Shown: positions 18,495 to 28,303, numbered from the stretch's first letter. The stretch is DNA of 64,000 bases from Pseudoalteromonas rhizosphaerae (GCF_902498845.1 NZ_CABVLM010000002.1:403063-467062), one strand, 5' to 3'. Notes: generated from the letters alone by a model not told the origin. Made by a program: numbers and translations.

Positions 18495-18950
18495 ATGAAT
18501 AAAGCCCAATTAATTGACCAAGTTGCTAAAGTTTTTGTAGAGCAAATGCCGTTTAACCAGTTTTTACAAATAAAAGTTAAATCACTAGATGCGGAACAAG
18601 CGCAAATAAGCTTTCCTTGGCAGGATGTCTTTATAGGTAATCCCGCTCAAAAAATTCTCCACGGTGGGGTGATCTCTGCGGTGCTTGATAATGTGGGGGG
18701 GATGCTCGCTGCGGCGGCGATGATAGATAAGCTCACTGAGCTTAATATAGTTAGTATTCAAACCAAGCTAGCGACACTCGGCACCATCGATTTGCGCACT
18801 GATTACTTGCGTCCAGGCAAAGGGCTTGAATTTACCGCTAGTGCCAAGCTAATTCGCTCCGGTAATAAAGTATGCGTATGTCGGATGGAGCTCCATAACG
18901 AACAAGGCATTCAAATAGCTTTTGGCACGGCAACTTATTTAGTTGGATAA
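18495..18950 (+). CDS. yigI: YigI-family hotdog thioesterase
   Basis: 151 residues from the ATG at 18495; upstream in-frame starts would add a hydrophobic, non-conserved tail. The PaaI/YigI hotdog fold is indicated by KILHGGVISAVLDNVGGMLA, carrying the HGGxxxxxxD active-site motif, and by TDYLRPGKGLEFTASA. It should hydrolyse acyl-CoA thioesters. It is divergent from recQ and followed by rarD. Confidence 0.88.
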   Translation: MNKAQLIDQVAKVFVEQMPFNQFLQIKVKSLDAEQAQISFPWQDVFIGNPAQKILHGGVISAVLDNVGGMLAAAAMIDKLTELNIVSIQTKLATLGTIDLRTDYLRPGKGLEFTASAKLIRSGNKVCVCRMELHNEQGIQIAFGTATYLVG

Positions 18951-19002
18951 AGCGTAGCTGGCAGGTAAACTAGCGGCCTTTCATCTACATAAGAAACAAT
19001 CT

Positions 19003-19926
19003 ATGCCAACTAATCCTGAACAGCGTAAAGGTGTTATCTTAGCCTGTATGGCTTTTTTTATGTGGGGCTTAGCACCTATTTATTTTAAATTACTACAGCA
19101 TATATCAGCTTTTGAAATACTGATGCATCGTGTGGTTTGGTCGGTATTATTCATCGTCATCATTGTTGCAGTAATGAAGCAATGGCATAAAGTACAGCAT
19201 GTGCTTAAACACCCTAAACTCATTGCTATGCTGGTTATTACGGCCACCTTACTTGGCTTTAACTGGGGGCTATTTATTTGGGCGGTTAATAATGATCATA
19301 TGCTTGATGCAAGTCTTGGTTATTATATCAATCCGTTATTAAACGTACTGCTAGGTATGCTTTTTTTAAGTGAAAAACTACGCAAATGGCAAGCGCTAGC
19401 GGTTGCTCTGGCGTTATGTGGTGTGGTGATCCAAGTTATTAGTTTTGGCTCATTTCCGGTGGTCGCACTTTCATTAGCAGGATCATTTGCGGTGTATGGC
19501 TTACTTCGTAAAAAGTTACCTATCGAATCATTGCCGGGGTTACTACTAGAGGCATTAATATTATTGCCAGTTGCTTTAGTATATTGGTGGTTAATGGCGC
19601 CATCGAATAGCTCTGATTTCGTAGCGAATGATTGGCATACTAATGTATTGTTGATCAGTGCAGGCGTTATTACCACACTGCCACTACTTTGCTTTACAGG
19701 TGCTGCCAAGCGATTGCAGTATACTACCTTAGGGTTTTTCCAATATATTGGGCCAAGTTTAATGTTTGTGTTGGCGGTGGTATTTTATGGTGAAGTATTT
19801 AGTCCTGAACGAATAGTAACATTTGCTTGTATTTGGAGTGCGCTGGCTATCTTTAGTTGGGACTCCTATCGACAATCACAAAAGCGTAAACGTGAAAATA
19901 TCCCTGCACCCACTAAGCCTGTTTAA
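19003..19926 (+). CDS. rarD: RarD, EamA-family permease
   Basis: 307 residues with about ten TM segments in two EamA repeats. The typical RarD opening is KGVILACMAFFMWGLAPIYF, and NWGLFIWAVNNDHMLDASLG is the conserved first-repeat signature. Substrate unknown; E. coli RarD was linked to chloramphenicol sensitivity. The stop overlaps the convergent diguanylate cyclase gene by 4 bases. Confidence 0.93.
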   Translation: MPTNPEQRKGVILACMAFFMWGLAPIYFKLLQHISAFEILMHRVVWSVLFIVIIVAVMKQWHKVQHVLKHPKLIAMLVITATLLGFNWGLFIWAVNNDHMLDASLGYYINPLLNVLLGMLFLSEKLRKWQALAVALALCGVVIQVISFGSFPVVALSLAGSFAVYGLLRKKLPIESLPGLLLEALILLPVALVYWWLMAPSNSSDFVANDWHTNVLLISAGVITTLPLLCFTGAAKRLQYTTLGFFQYIGPSLMFVLAVVFYGEVFSPERIVTFACIWSALAIFSWDSYRQSQKRKRENIPAPTKPV

Positions 19927-21158
19927 GCAATGACTTTATTGCGGCCAGTTTCTTTGGCTTCATAAAGCTTAATATCGGCCTGTTTTAATAATTCATCAAT
20001 TTGATAAACAGGCCCGTGTGCGTAACCAATAGACAGCGTAAATTGAATTTTTTCTTTGCTAAATTCAGGGCTATTGAGCTCAACAAAGTGACGAAAATTA
20101 TCCAGACGTTTTAATACTTCATCTTTATTTGTGTCATTAAAATACACAGCAAACTCTTCACCGCCTAAACGAGCCGCCAAGTCTTTTGTAAAGTATTTTG
20201 CAAAACAAATTGAAAGTCCTTTTAGTACTTCATCACCAGCATCGTGGCCATAGGTATCATTGATTGCTTTGAAATGGTCAATATCGAGCATCGCCAAAGA
20301 GGGAATTAACTCTTTTTTCTGCAGTTGTTTTAATGATTTTGTGGTTTCTTCAAAGAAGTAGCGACGATTAGGTAGTTTAGTTAAATAGTCAGTGTTCGCT
20401 TGCAAGCGAATGGTGGCAATTTGTTCCAGCATGTCAACGTTCTGGCTCAAACGGCAATAAAATTCTTCGTTATTAAATGGTTTGCGTAAATAGTCGTTTG
20501 CGCCATTTTTCAAAAAACGCGCCGAAAGATGCGCTGCATTTGAGCCGGAAATACCGATTATTGCTTTTTCATCATTACTGTATAAGCGACGAATTTCACC
20601 ACATAACTCATCACCATTCATGTTAGGCATTTCGTTATCTGCAATTATAACGGCTATATCGGGTGTTTGTTCGAGCACTGCAAGTGCTTCAATGCCATCA
20701 CAGGCTTGTAATATTTGATATTTATGACGTTTAAGCAAGCTGCATATATGCAGTCGTGCTGATAGTGAGTCATCGACGACTAAGACTTTAACGTTTTCGT
20801 TGCGAGGTAAGCGCTGTAGTTGCTTTTCTAAATAATGGTAGGCTTGCTTGTTCTCTTTAGTGATGTAATCAATTATTGGATATTTTTCGACGATATCACG
20901 GGTCTTTGCATCTATATTGCCGGTCATTACTATAGTAGGAATTTGAGCTTCAATAGTGCAGGGTACAGCCTCGCCTTGTGGTGCGTCAGGTAGAATAAAG
21001 TCTACTACAGCGCAAAAATAGTTATTTTTACTAATTAACTCTTTTGCTTGCGCTAAGGAACAGGCTATATCTGCATCATAGCCAACTTTAATTGCAATGT
21101 GCTTTTGCACTCGCGCTATAGTTGGCGTATCTTCAATGATGAGTATTTTTCGTGTCAC
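19923..21158 (-). CDS. Diguanylate cyclase with two receiver domains
   Basis: About 411 residues starting at GTG 21158, with AAGG 6 bases upstream; a TTG 27 bases earlier is less likely. Receiver 1 starts RKILIIEDTPTIARV and its putative acceptor is the D of VVDFILPDAP. Receiver 2 starts VKVLVVDDSLSARL, with acceptor region IADNEMPNMNGDEL. The C-terminal GGDEF domain has an intact active-site motif (ARLGGEEFAVYF). The inhibitory I-site RxxD, five residues before GGEEF, reads FTKD, so product inhibition is probably lost. It makes cyclic di-GMP, a plausible link to the exopolysaccharide locus in this window. Confidence 0.93.
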   Translation of the reverse strand: MTRKILIIEDTPTIARVQKHIAIKVGYDADIACSLAQAKELISKNNYFCAVVDFILPDAPQGEAVPCTIEAQIPTIVMTGNIDAKTRDIVEKYPIIDYITKENKQAYHYLEKQLQRLPRNENVKVLVVDDSLSARLHICSLLKRHKYQILQACDGIEALAVLEQTPDIAVIIADNEMPNMNGDELCGEIRRLYSNDEKAIIGISGSNAAHLSARFLKNGANDYLRKPFNNEEFYCRLSQNVDMLEQIATIRLQANTDYLTKLPNRRYFFEETTKSLKQLQKKELIPSLAMLDIDHFKAINDTYGHDAGDEVLKGLSICFAKYFTKDLAARLGGEEFAVYFNDTNKDEVLKRLDNFRHFVELNSPEFSKEKIQFTLSIGYAHGPVYQIDELLKQADIKLYEAKETGRNKVIA

Positions 21159-21247
21159 GTAACACCTTGTTTTTGGCATCGCCAAGTTTGTTCAGTTATA
21201 CAAGTTGTAACTGTTAAAACACGAAAAAGCAAATAACACCATTACTT

Positions 21248-21622
21248 TTATAAACTATCAGACTCCGAATAGTAGTCTGGATTTTGTGGTGCAGGACTTG
21301 AAATTTTAGAACGCCCAAACAGAGTATGAAACTTTGCTTTACACGTCGTTAGCTTTAGGTATTTAATCCACGCACGTTCAATTGCGTTGGTTGGTTCTTG
21401 ATTACCAGAGACAACGGCAAAAAATTGTTCTTGGATTTCATTTTGTGGTTCAAGGGTTTTATTATATAACCCTTTTAGAACAACACCGTGTTGTTCAAGG
21501 ATACTGGCTTCTAGTAAGGTAAAATTACCGCTGCGGCCGAATCCGCGCGGAAAGTTTTGATCATCATAAAACTGACGTTGGCTTACAAATGCTTGGCGAA
21601 GTAGTGAAATATCATTGCTCAT
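21248..21622 (-). CDS. maoP: MaoP (DUF413/YifE family)
   Basis: 124 residues from the ATG at 21622, with GAGGAAA at good spacing. The DUF413 motif (QFYDDQNFPRGFGRSGNFTL, around residues 18-37) is clear. MaoP organises the Ori macrodomain in E. coli. The divergent neighbour here is a LysR gene matching hdfR, exactly as in E. coli yifE/hdfR, which supports the assignment. Confidence 0.9.
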   Translation of the reverse strand: MSNDISLLRQAFVSQRQFYDDQNFPRGFGRSGNFTLLEASILEQHGVVLKGLYNKTLEPQNEIQEQFFAVVSGNQEPTNAIERAWIKYLKLTTCKAKFHTLFGRSKISSPAPQNPDYYSESDSL

Positions 21623-21667
21623 GGCTGTTTCCTCATACCCTATTTTCAAGCTGGAGTATGGATCAAG

Positions 21668-21675
21668 TTGCGCAA
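21668..21675. promoter_or_regulatory. Palindrome TTGCGCAA between maoP and hdfR
   Basis: A perfect 8-bp palindrome in the 91-base divergent region, a plausible HdfR operator or part of a maoS-like site. Function inferred only from position. Confidence 0.3.
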
Positions 21676-21713
21676 TTTATTAAACAAAAAATTTTTATCG
21701 TGAGGATAAATAA

Positions 21714-22589
21714 TTGGATATAGATTTATTGAAAACCTTTGTCGAAGTGGTACGTACTCGTCACTTTGGGAAAGCGGCTGAAAACCTTTACATTACGCAG
21801 TCTGCGGTGAGTTTTCGAATTCGTCAATTAGAACAAGGACTAGGGGTTAATTTATTTATCCGCCAACGTAATAACATCCAATTGACGGCACCAGGGGAAC
21901 GCTTATTACCCCATGCGCAAATGATTATTACTGGTATGCAACGGGCTAAAGTCGATGTTGCTCTTGCGGATAATATGCATAAGCAAGTGAGTTTAGCAGG
22001 GACGCCTAATATTTGGGATGCTTTTTTACAGTTTGGTATCACTAATATTGTTTCTGCAATGCCAGGGGTATCGCTGGTGGCTGAAGTTAAAGCACAACAA
22101 GAAAGCACACGGTTATTATTAGAGCGCACCTTAGACCTAGCTATTTTATTTGATCCACCAAAAGTGGATGAATTAGTAGTTGAGCGTATTTGCACCTTGC
22201 CAATTATACCTATAAGTGCATTTGAAGGAGCTGCGAATGAAAACTTTTTTGATAATCAATATGTCTATGTTGACTGGGGAACTACCTTCTCTCTTTGGCA
22301 TGCACGGCAATTTACTGGTCACACTCCACCATATTTTCGCACCAGCACAGGACGCATTGCATTAGATTTGATACTACAATGTGGAGGTAGTGCATTTATT
22401 CCTGAAGTTTTAGCGAAAAGCCATATAGATAAAGGGGAGCTACATCGAGTGTCTGATGTGGAACATACTTCTCGGGATATTTTTGTCGCTTATCACAGAG
22501 ATAATGAGCAAAAACCCTTGCTTGAGACGTTGGTTAATTTATTACTGGAATTAACACCAACAATAAGCAGTGAATTTAGTGCTAAGTAA
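21714..22589 (+). CDS. hdfR: LysR-family regulator HdfR
   Basis: 291 residues starting at TTG (MDIDLLKTFVEVVRTRHFGK), with GAGGA 9 bases upstream. The N-terminal winged helix includes AAENLYITQSAVSFRIRQLE; the rest is a periplasmic-binding-like effector domain. E. coli HdfR represses flhDC and is the divergent neighbour of yifE/maoP, the arrangement here. Confidence 0.85.
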   Translation: MDIDLLKTFVEVVRTRHFGKAAENLYITQSAVSFRIRQLEQGLGVNLFIRQRNNIQLTAPGERLLPHAQMIITGMQRAKVDVALADNMHKQVSLAGTPNIWDAFLQFGITNIVSAMPGVSLVAEVKAQQESTRLLLERTLDLAILFDPPKVDELVVERICTLPIIPISAFEGAANENFFDNQYVYVDWGTTFSLWHARQFTGHTPPYFRTSTGRIALDLILQCGGSAFIPEVLAKSHIDKGELHRVSDVEHTSRDIFVAYHRDNEQKPLLETLVNLLLELTPTISSEFSAK

Positions 22590-22748
22590 GCTATATATGA
22601 CAGTTTTATGTTGATTTGATGTCTTTTGTTGTTCCTTTTTATGAATAATATGAGTCACAAATGTTTCGGTTGTAATATTTCTGTCATTTACCACAGGCAA
22701 AATGCAGCGAATTAAAAATTAGTCTGTTGCGTTTATTGAGGAAATAAT

Positions 22749-23666
22749 ATGAAATTTGCAAAGTCGAGCTTATTACTAGCTGTGTTAAGTGGTTTATCTT
22801 TTTCTGCGTTTGCTGATGTTGATGTGTATGGTAAAGCAAATGTCTCTGTGCAATCTTCGGATGACGGGGAAGGGTCATTCAGCGAAATTAAAAGCAATGC
22901 ATCGCGAATTGGTTTTAAAGGTTCTGAAAACATCAGTGATGGCTTAGAAGCTATTTATAAGTTCGAATTTCAAGTTAATGTTTCTGATGATTCAAAAGAC
23001 ACGGTTACATCACGTAATCAATACGTTGGTTTAAAAGGTGGATTTGGTCAATTAGTGATTGGCCGTAATGATACTGCTTTAAAGCAATCACAAGGAAAGT
23101 TGGATTTATTTGATAACCTTGAAGGTGATATCAAAAATTTATTTAAAGGTGAAAACCGTCTTAGTGATACAGTTACTTATTCATCAAAGGATTTAAGTGG
23201 CTTTAAAGTGCTTGCAACTTACGTTGCAGAAAAAGACAGTGATGGCGATAGCGGTTATTCATTAGCACTTACTTATGGCGATGCTGGACTGAAGAAAAGC
23301 AATGTTTATGCATCAGTTGCTGCCGACAGTGAAGTTAATGGTTATGATGTTGTACGGGCTACCGTGCAAGGGAAGGTAGCTGATTTTAAATTAGGTGCAA
23401 TGTACCAAAGCCAAGAAAAAGTGGATGGTAGCGGTGATGCCGATGGTTATTTAGTTAATGCGGCTTACACTCTTGATAGCAATACATTTAAAGTTCAATA
23501 CCAAGTAATGGATTTTGATGCGGGTGATAAAAAGTCTGCCATCTCTGCAGGTGTTGATCACTCATTGAGCAAAAACACCACGTTATTTGCCTTCTACACT
23601 AATTTTGATATGGACAGCAATGTAGATCAAGATTACTTAGGTGTTGGCATGGAATACAAGTTTTAG
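22749..23666 (+). CDS. General porin (Gram-negative porin family)
   Basis: 305 residues with a clear signal peptide (cleavage after FSAFA, about residue 22). The mature N-terminus DVDVYGKANVSVQSS is typical of 16-stranded trimeric porins, and the C-terminus ends YLGVGMEYKF, with the terminal phenylalanine needed for outer-membrane assembly. It contains RNQYVGLKGGFGQLVIGRND, the usual strand leading to the constriction loop. GAGG lies 8 bases before the ATG. Monocistronic, closed by a strong terminator. Confidence 0.93.
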   Translation: MKFAKSSLLLAVLSGLSFSAFADVDVYGKANVSVQSSDDGEGSFSEIKSNASRIGFKGSENISDGLEAIYKFEFQVNVSDDSKDTVTSRNQYVGLKGGFGQLVIGRNDTALKQSQGKLDLFDNLEGDIKNLFKGENRLSDTVTYSSKDLSGFKVLATYVAEKDSDGDSGYSLALTYGDAGLKKSNVYASVAADSEVNGYDVVRATVQGKVADFKLGAMYQSQEKVDGSGDADGYLVNAAYTLDSNTFKVQYQVMDFDAGDKKSAISAGVDHSLSKNTTLFAFYTNFDMDSNVDQDYLGVGMEYKF

Positions 23667-23680
23667 TCTTTAGACCGTTG

Positions 23681-23712
23681 AAAAAGCCTTACTTATTACA
23701 GTAAGGCTTTTT
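23681..23712. terminator. Bidirectional terminator, porin / recG
   Basis: A perfect 12-bp stem (AAAAAGCCTTAC) with an 8-base loop, an A-run on one side and a T-run on the other. Confidence 0.93.
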
Positions 23713-23716
23713 ACTA

Positions 23717-25798
23717 TTAAGCTTGTGCATACACTGATTTACCCGCAAGCCAGCGATTGATTAGTTGTTCTACTTGTTCAGGATACTGGCGGAGCATTTG
23801 TAGTGCGATAGGTCTGACTAAGTTGAGTGTGTGCTTATCTCTGGTTAAGTCAGCAATTTTAAATTCCGCTAAGCCTGTTTGTTTAGTGCCGAGCACTTCA
23901 CCTGGACCACGAATTTCCAAATCACGTTCAGCAATTACAAAACCGTCATTGCTATCTCTTAGAACAGCCAAACGTTTTTGTGCAGTATGAGACAGCGGTG
24001 CGTGGTATAAAAGCACACAATGGGATGCGATTGCACCACGACCAACTCGACCACGTAACTGATGTAATTGTGCAAGGCCAAGCCGTTCAGGATTTTCAAT
24101 GATGATCAAACTGGCATTCGGCACATCTACACCGACTTCAATGACCGTTGTCGCCACTAATATATGAATCTTTCCAGCTTTGAACTCGCTCATAATGGCT
24201 TGCTTTTCTGCTGCTTTCATACGGCCATGAACTAATCCTATAGTTAACTCTGGCAGTGCATGAGTTAATTGCAGTGCGCTATCTTCTGCTGCTTGGCATT
24301 GCAATGCTTCCGATTCATCAATTAAGGTGCATACCCAATATACTTGACGACCTTGCTCGGTACAGGCTGTTTTTACACGAGCAATAATTTCATCACGACG
24401 CGTATCAGGTAGTGCAATGGTTTTAATTGGGGTACGTCCTGGTGGCAACTCATCAATCACGGACGTTTCTAAATCGGCATAAGCTGTCATCGCCAGTGTA
24501 CGTGGGATCGGTGTTGCTGTCATAACCAGTTGATGGGGATAGCAATCACCAAAACGGCCTTTTTCTCGTAGCGATAAGCGCTGATGGACGCCAAAGCGGT
24601 GTTGTTCGTCAATAATAATAAGCACTAGGTTATTAAATGTTACTTGTTCTTGAAATAACGCATGAGTCCCAACAATCATTTGCGCTTCACCTGATGCTAT
24701 TTTTTCAAGCGTTGCGCTGCGTTCTTTTCCTTTGGTTTTACCACCGAGCCATGCTGTAGTTATACCTAAAGCCGTAAACCAATTTTCGAAAGTAATGCCA
24801 TGTTGTTCTGACAGAATTTCGGTGGGTGCCATTAATGCCACCTGATAGCCCTGTGCGATAGCTGTTAAGGCGCTCAGTGCCGCAACTAGGGTTTTACCTG
24901 AGCCAACATCGCCTTGTACTAAGCGCATCATTGGATAAGGAGACTGCAAATCGTTTTTTATTTCAGCGACGACTTTGTTTTGCGCGTTGGTTGGAGCAAA
25001 GGGGAGCTGCGCTAAAAAATCATGCTCCAGATGATTAATAGGGTTCAGAGCAACTGCTTTTACTTGCTGTCCTTGTTGACGTAATTTTAATAAGCTCAAA
25101 TTTTGCGCCAGTAACTCTTCAAACACTAAACGTTGTTGAGCCGGGTGCAGGCCTTGCTCTAATGCGGTGATATCTACATCATTAGCGGGGCGATGTAAAA
25201 TTAGCAGTGCTTGAGTTAAATCCATACCAGCGTGTTGGAATTGCACTGGCAATAACTCTTCTACCTGATATTTTTCAAGTAATGCAATCGCCTGATCACT
25301 TAATGCACGGATCGACAGTTGTTTTAACCCTTCCGTTGTCGAGTAAACAGGCGTTAGTGTGGTCGCTGTTGGTTGTTCGCTCGGTGTATCGCTGAGGCTG
25401 TATTCAGGATGAGTCATTTCATAACCCACTCTGCCACGTCGTACCTCGCCAAAACAGCGGATCACCTTACCGCTACTTAAGGTATTCTTTTGTGCTGCAG
25501 TAAAATTAAAAAATCGCAGGGTGAGTCGTCCAGTACCATCGTTAACTTGGCAAACGAGCATTTTACGTTTACCAAAGGTAATTTGGCTGGTTTCTATGGT
25601 GGCTTCAATACTGACATGACTATGCACAGCTAAATCACTGATAGCATAAATACGGGTGCGGTCTTCATATCGAAGCGGTAGATGAAAGAGCATATCTTGC
25701 ACTGTGCTAATGCCGAGTTTTTTTAGCCGCTCGGCCATCTTTGGACCAACGCCTTTGAGGTCAGTGATTGGGTAGCGGCTTAAAGTTGGCTTTGACAC
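23717..25798 (-). CDS. recG: ATP-dependent DNA helicase RecG
   Basis: 693 residues from a GTG. An N-terminal wedge/OB domain (ITDLKGVGPKMAERLKKLGI) is followed by helicase domains with Walker A GDVGSGKTLVA (about residue 300), the IIIDEQHRFGVHQR box and the C-terminal LRGRVGRGAIASHCVLLY. RecG remodels stalled forks and branched DNA. It lies downstream of trmH, the usual gene pair, with 60 bases between. Confidence 0.97.
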   Translation of the reverse strand: MSKPTLSRYPITDLKGVGPKMAERLKKLGISTVQDMLFHLPLRYEDRTRIYAISDLAVHSHVSIEATIETSQITFGKRKMLVCQVNDGTGRLTLRFFNFTAAQKNTLSSGKVIRCFGEVRRGRVGYEMTHPEYSLSDTPSEQPTATTLTPVYSTTEGLKQLSIRALSDQAIALLEKYQVEELLPVQFQHAGMDLTQALLILHRPANDVDITALEQGLHPAQQRLVFEELLAQNLSLLKLRQQGQQVKAVALNPINHLEHDFLAQLPFAPTNAQNKVVAEIKNDLQSPYPMMRLVQGDVGSGKTLVAALSALTAIAQGYQVALMAPTEILSEQHGITFENWFTALGITTAWLGGKTKGKERSATLEKIASGEAQMIVGTHALFQEQVTFNNLVLIIIDEQHRFGVHQRLSLREKGRFGDCYPHQLVMTATPIPRTLAMTAYADLETSVIDELPPGRTPIKTIALPDTRRDEIIARVKTACTEQGRQVYWVCTLIDESEALQCQAAEDSALQLTHALPELTIGLVHGRMKAAEKQAIMSEFKAGKIHILVATTVIEVGVDVPNASLIIIENPERLGLAQLHQLRGRVGRGAIASHCVLLYHAPLSHTAQKRLAVLRDSNDGFVIAERDLEIRGPGEVLGTKQTGLAEFKIADLTRDKHTLNLVRPIALQMLRQYPEQVEQLINRWLAGKSVYAQA

Positions 25799-25858
25799 AA
25801 TACGCTCAAATCTTTCATTTTTAGATACTTTTTAGTTTACGTGTGAACAGGCTTGTCA

Positions 25859-26545
25859 TCAAGCATGTTTTAATTTGTGCCAAAACTCATCATCAGCGAT
25901 GATTTCACCATTTTCATCGAGGGCTGGATAGGGTTGCGATTTTTCTTTGCATTTTTGTGCAATGATTGGGTGGCAACCTTCAAATAGCATCTTATGTTTT
26001 ATGCTCTCATCCAGCATGGTGCGCTCATATAAGCCAGCTTGCAGGCGTTGGTTTTGTGCTTCAAATAATATCAGTGCAGCGGCCACAGACACATTCAGAG
26101 ACTGCGCCATACCTTGCATTGGAATAATAATGTTTTTATCTGCGTGGGCAAGTGCTTGTGGAGAGATCCCGGTTTTTTCTTGGCCGACAATAATGGCTGT
26201 TGGCAGAGTATAATCAATCTCACGGTAGTCAACAGCATCAGGGCATAAGTTAGTAGCGAGTATTTGTACTTGCGGATTATGCTGGCGCATCATAGCCACA
26301 GCGCTGTCGATATCTTTATGTAAGTGAGTTGCGATCCAATTTTTACTGCCCCCAGAGGTATTATTGGTGAGCCATTTTTGGTTTTGTGGCCATACTGCAT
26401 GAACATTATGGCAACCCACAGCATCAGCGCTGCGAACAATTGCAGACAAGTTATGGTGTTTGTGCACATCTTCTAAGCACACGGTTAAATCGGTTTGACG
26501 ACGATCTAGTACGTGTTTAATGCGATGATAGCGGGTGTTTTCCAT
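25859..26545 (-). CDS. trmH: tRNA (guanosine(18)-2'-O)-methyltransferase TrmH
   Basis: 228 residues, E. coli length. SPOUT fold: DVHKHHNLSAIVRSADAVGC (N-terminal), IIVGQEKTGIS and IPMQGMAQSLNVSVAAAL (knot region). It 2'-O-methylates G18 of tRNAs. Unlike in E. coli, it is separated from spoT, which is about 4 kb away across asnC/asnA, a FapA-like gene and ridA. Confidence 0.95.
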   Translation of the reverse strand: MENTRYHRIKHVLDRRQTDLTVCLEDVHKHHNLSAIVRSADAVGCHNVHAVWPQNQKWLTNNTSGGSKNWIATHLHKDIDSAVAMMRQHNPQVQILATNLCPDAVDYREIDYTLPTAIIVGQEKTGISPQALAHADKNIIIPMQGMAQSLNVSVAAALILFEAQNQRLQAGLYERTMLDESIKHKMLFEGCHPIIAQKCKEKSQPYPALDENGEIIADDEFWHKLKHA

Positions 26546-26599
26546 TTTTAGCCTTGTCTGAACTCATAAAATTGCCGCTATTATACGGGAATTACCGTC

Positions 26600-27058
26600 T
26601 TAAGGCATTACTGAGCGGCTAATTGGGTTTTGCAGTGATATTAGCGTTTCGGTTGACTGAATAGCTTCGATAGCTTGAATCTTATTGATCAATACATCTT
26701 GTAAATGATCAATTGAACGGGTCATTACCTTAATAAAAATACTGTAGTTACCGGTTGTGTAATAAGCCTCAACGACTTCTTCAAGTTCCTTTAGATGCAA
26801 TAAGGTTTGTGGGTAGTCTCGAGCATTATTGAGGTTGATGCCAATAAAACAACACACATCGTAGCCTAACTGCTTGGCATTGACGCTAACTTGGGTGCCT
26901 GTAATGATCCCCGCTTGTTTCATTTTTTCAATCCGTACATGAATTGTACCTGCGCTAACGGCGAACCGTTTGGCTAATTCTGCATAGGCTGTGCGGGCAT
27001 TATCCATTAATGCGTGGAGGATCTGTTTATCAAGATTATCGATTTGATAATTTTCCAT
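26600..27058 (-). CDS. asnC: AsnC, Lrp/AsnC-family regulator
   Basis: 152 residues, the same as E. coli AsnC. The N-terminal HTH spans about residues 8-60 (LDKQILHALMDNARTAYAEL) and the C-terminal RAM effector domain runs from about 75. It is divergent from asnA, its classic asparagine-responsive target. Confidence 0.94.
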   Translation of the reverse strand: MENYQIDNLDKQILHALMDNARTAYAELAKRFAVSAGTIHVRIEKMKQAGIITGTQVSVNAKQLGYDVCCFIGINLNNARDYPQTLLHLKELEEVVEAYYTTGNYSIFIKVMTRSIDHLQDVLINKIQAIEAIQSTETLISLQNPISRSVMP

Positions 27059-27097
27059 ATAAATATCATCTTTAAATTATTGAATCATCATTTTTTA

Positions 27098-27127
27098 TAC
27101 CACTAAATTAATCAAATTAATATGGTA
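27098..27127. promoter_or_regulatory. Interrupted palindrome in the asnC-asnA gap, candidate AsnC operator
   Basis: Nested inverted repeats: inner ATTAAT-CAA-ATTAAT (27107-27121), and outer arms TACCA (27098) and TGGTA (27123). AT-rich dyads like this suit Lrp/AsnC binding. Role inferred from position between divergent regulator and target. Confidence 0.45.
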
Positions 27128-27256
27128 AAGGTGTTTTTGTTATTGGTTATTGAATTAAAGTGCAAAATGATTGAGGATTGCTTTAACGACATGGTTGCTC
27201 ATAGTGCAATCATGCATTTATGCAAGTAACAATAACTGGGAATGAGGCCAATTATT

Positions 27257-28252
27257 ATGAGTTCACACTTTGTCCAGCAACAGCTGCAAATTAGTAAAGT
27301 TAAACAGTATTTTTCACACCAGCTAGAACAACAGCTAGGGTTAATTGAAGTACAAGCGCCTATTTTGGCTAGAGTAGGCGATGGTATCCAAGATAACCTA
27401 AGTGGCACTGAAAATGCGGTTGCGGTAAAAGTTAAAACTATTCCAGCGAGTCAATTTGAAGTGGTTCACTCTTTGGCAAAATGGAAGCGAAAAACACTAG
27501 CTGAGCACGGCTTTGCAATTGGTGAAGGTTTATACACACATATGAAAGCGTTGCGCCCGGATGAAGAGTCATTAAGCCCCATCCATTCAGTTTATGTTGA
27601 TCAGTGGGATTGGGAGAAAGTAATTTGTGCCAGTTCTGAGCGCTCTCTTGATAAGTTAAAAGAAACAGTACAAGCCTTGTATAAAGGCTTAAAAGCAACC
27701 GAGCAATTTGTTGCTGATGAATTTGCTATATCACCATTTTTACCCGCTGATATTACTTTTGTACACAGTGAGCAGTTACGTCAAATGTACCCTGATTTTA
27801 CCGCCAAGCAGCGCGAAAAAGCGATTACACAAGAATATGGTGCGGTGTTTTTGATCGGCATTGGTGGGGCATTAGCCGATGGTAAGATTCATGATGTACG
27901 CGCACCTGACTACGATGATTGGTCGACTCAGACCTGCGAGCAATACAGTGGCTTAAATGGTGATATTTTACTGTGGAACCCTGTGCTTGAAGATGCTTTT
28001 GAAATTTCATCAATGGGTATTCGCGTATCACCAGAAGCACTAGTTGCACAGCTTGCAATTACCGGTGACCAAGCTCGTTTAGAATTTGATTGGCATAAGC
28101 AACTACTAGCTAAACAATTACCACAGACAATAGGTGGTGGCATTGGTCAATCTCGATTGGCGATGTTGTTATTACAAAAACCTCACATCGGTCAAGTACA
28201 AGTAAGTGTATGGCCGGAGGAGTTAAAACAACAAGTGGCTGGTATTTTATAA
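27257..28252 (+). CDS. asnA: Aspartate-ammonia ligase (asparagine synthetase A)
   Basis: 331 residues from the ATG at 27257, chosen because GAGG sits 9 bases upstream; E. coli AsnA has 330. It makes asparagine from aspartate, ammonia and ATP. Diagnostic stretches are [35 protein letters not shown] and [18 protein letters not shown], of the class II aminoacyl-tRNA synthetase-like fold. Confidence 0.97.
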   Translation: MSSHFVQQQLQISKVKQYFSHQLEQQLGLIEVQAPILARVGDGIQDNLSGTENAVAVKVKTIPASQFEVVHSLAKWKRKTLAEHGFAIGEGLYTHMKALRPDEESLSPIHSVYVDQWDWEKVICASSERSLDKLKETVQALYKGLKATEQFVADEFAISPFLPADITFVHSEQLRQMYPDFTAKQREKAITQEYGAVFLIGIGGALADGKIHDVRAPDYDDWSTQTCEQYSGLNGDILLWNPVLEDAFEISSMGIRVSPEALVAQLAITGDQARLEFDWHKQLLAKQLPQTIGGGIGQSRLAMLLLQKPHIGQVQVSVWPEELKQQVAGIL

Positions 28253-28265
28253 CGTAGACGAGACA

Positions 28266-28293
28266 ATAGAGACTATCTGCTGTTAGTCTCTAT
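28266..28293. terminator. Hairpin between convergent asnA and the FapA-like gene
   Basis: A perfect 10-bp stem (ATAGAGACTA / TAGTCTCTAT) with an 8-base loop. There is no T-run, so termination is plausible but not certain. Confidence 0.5.
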
Positions 28294-28303
28294 CTGCTTG
28301 CGA

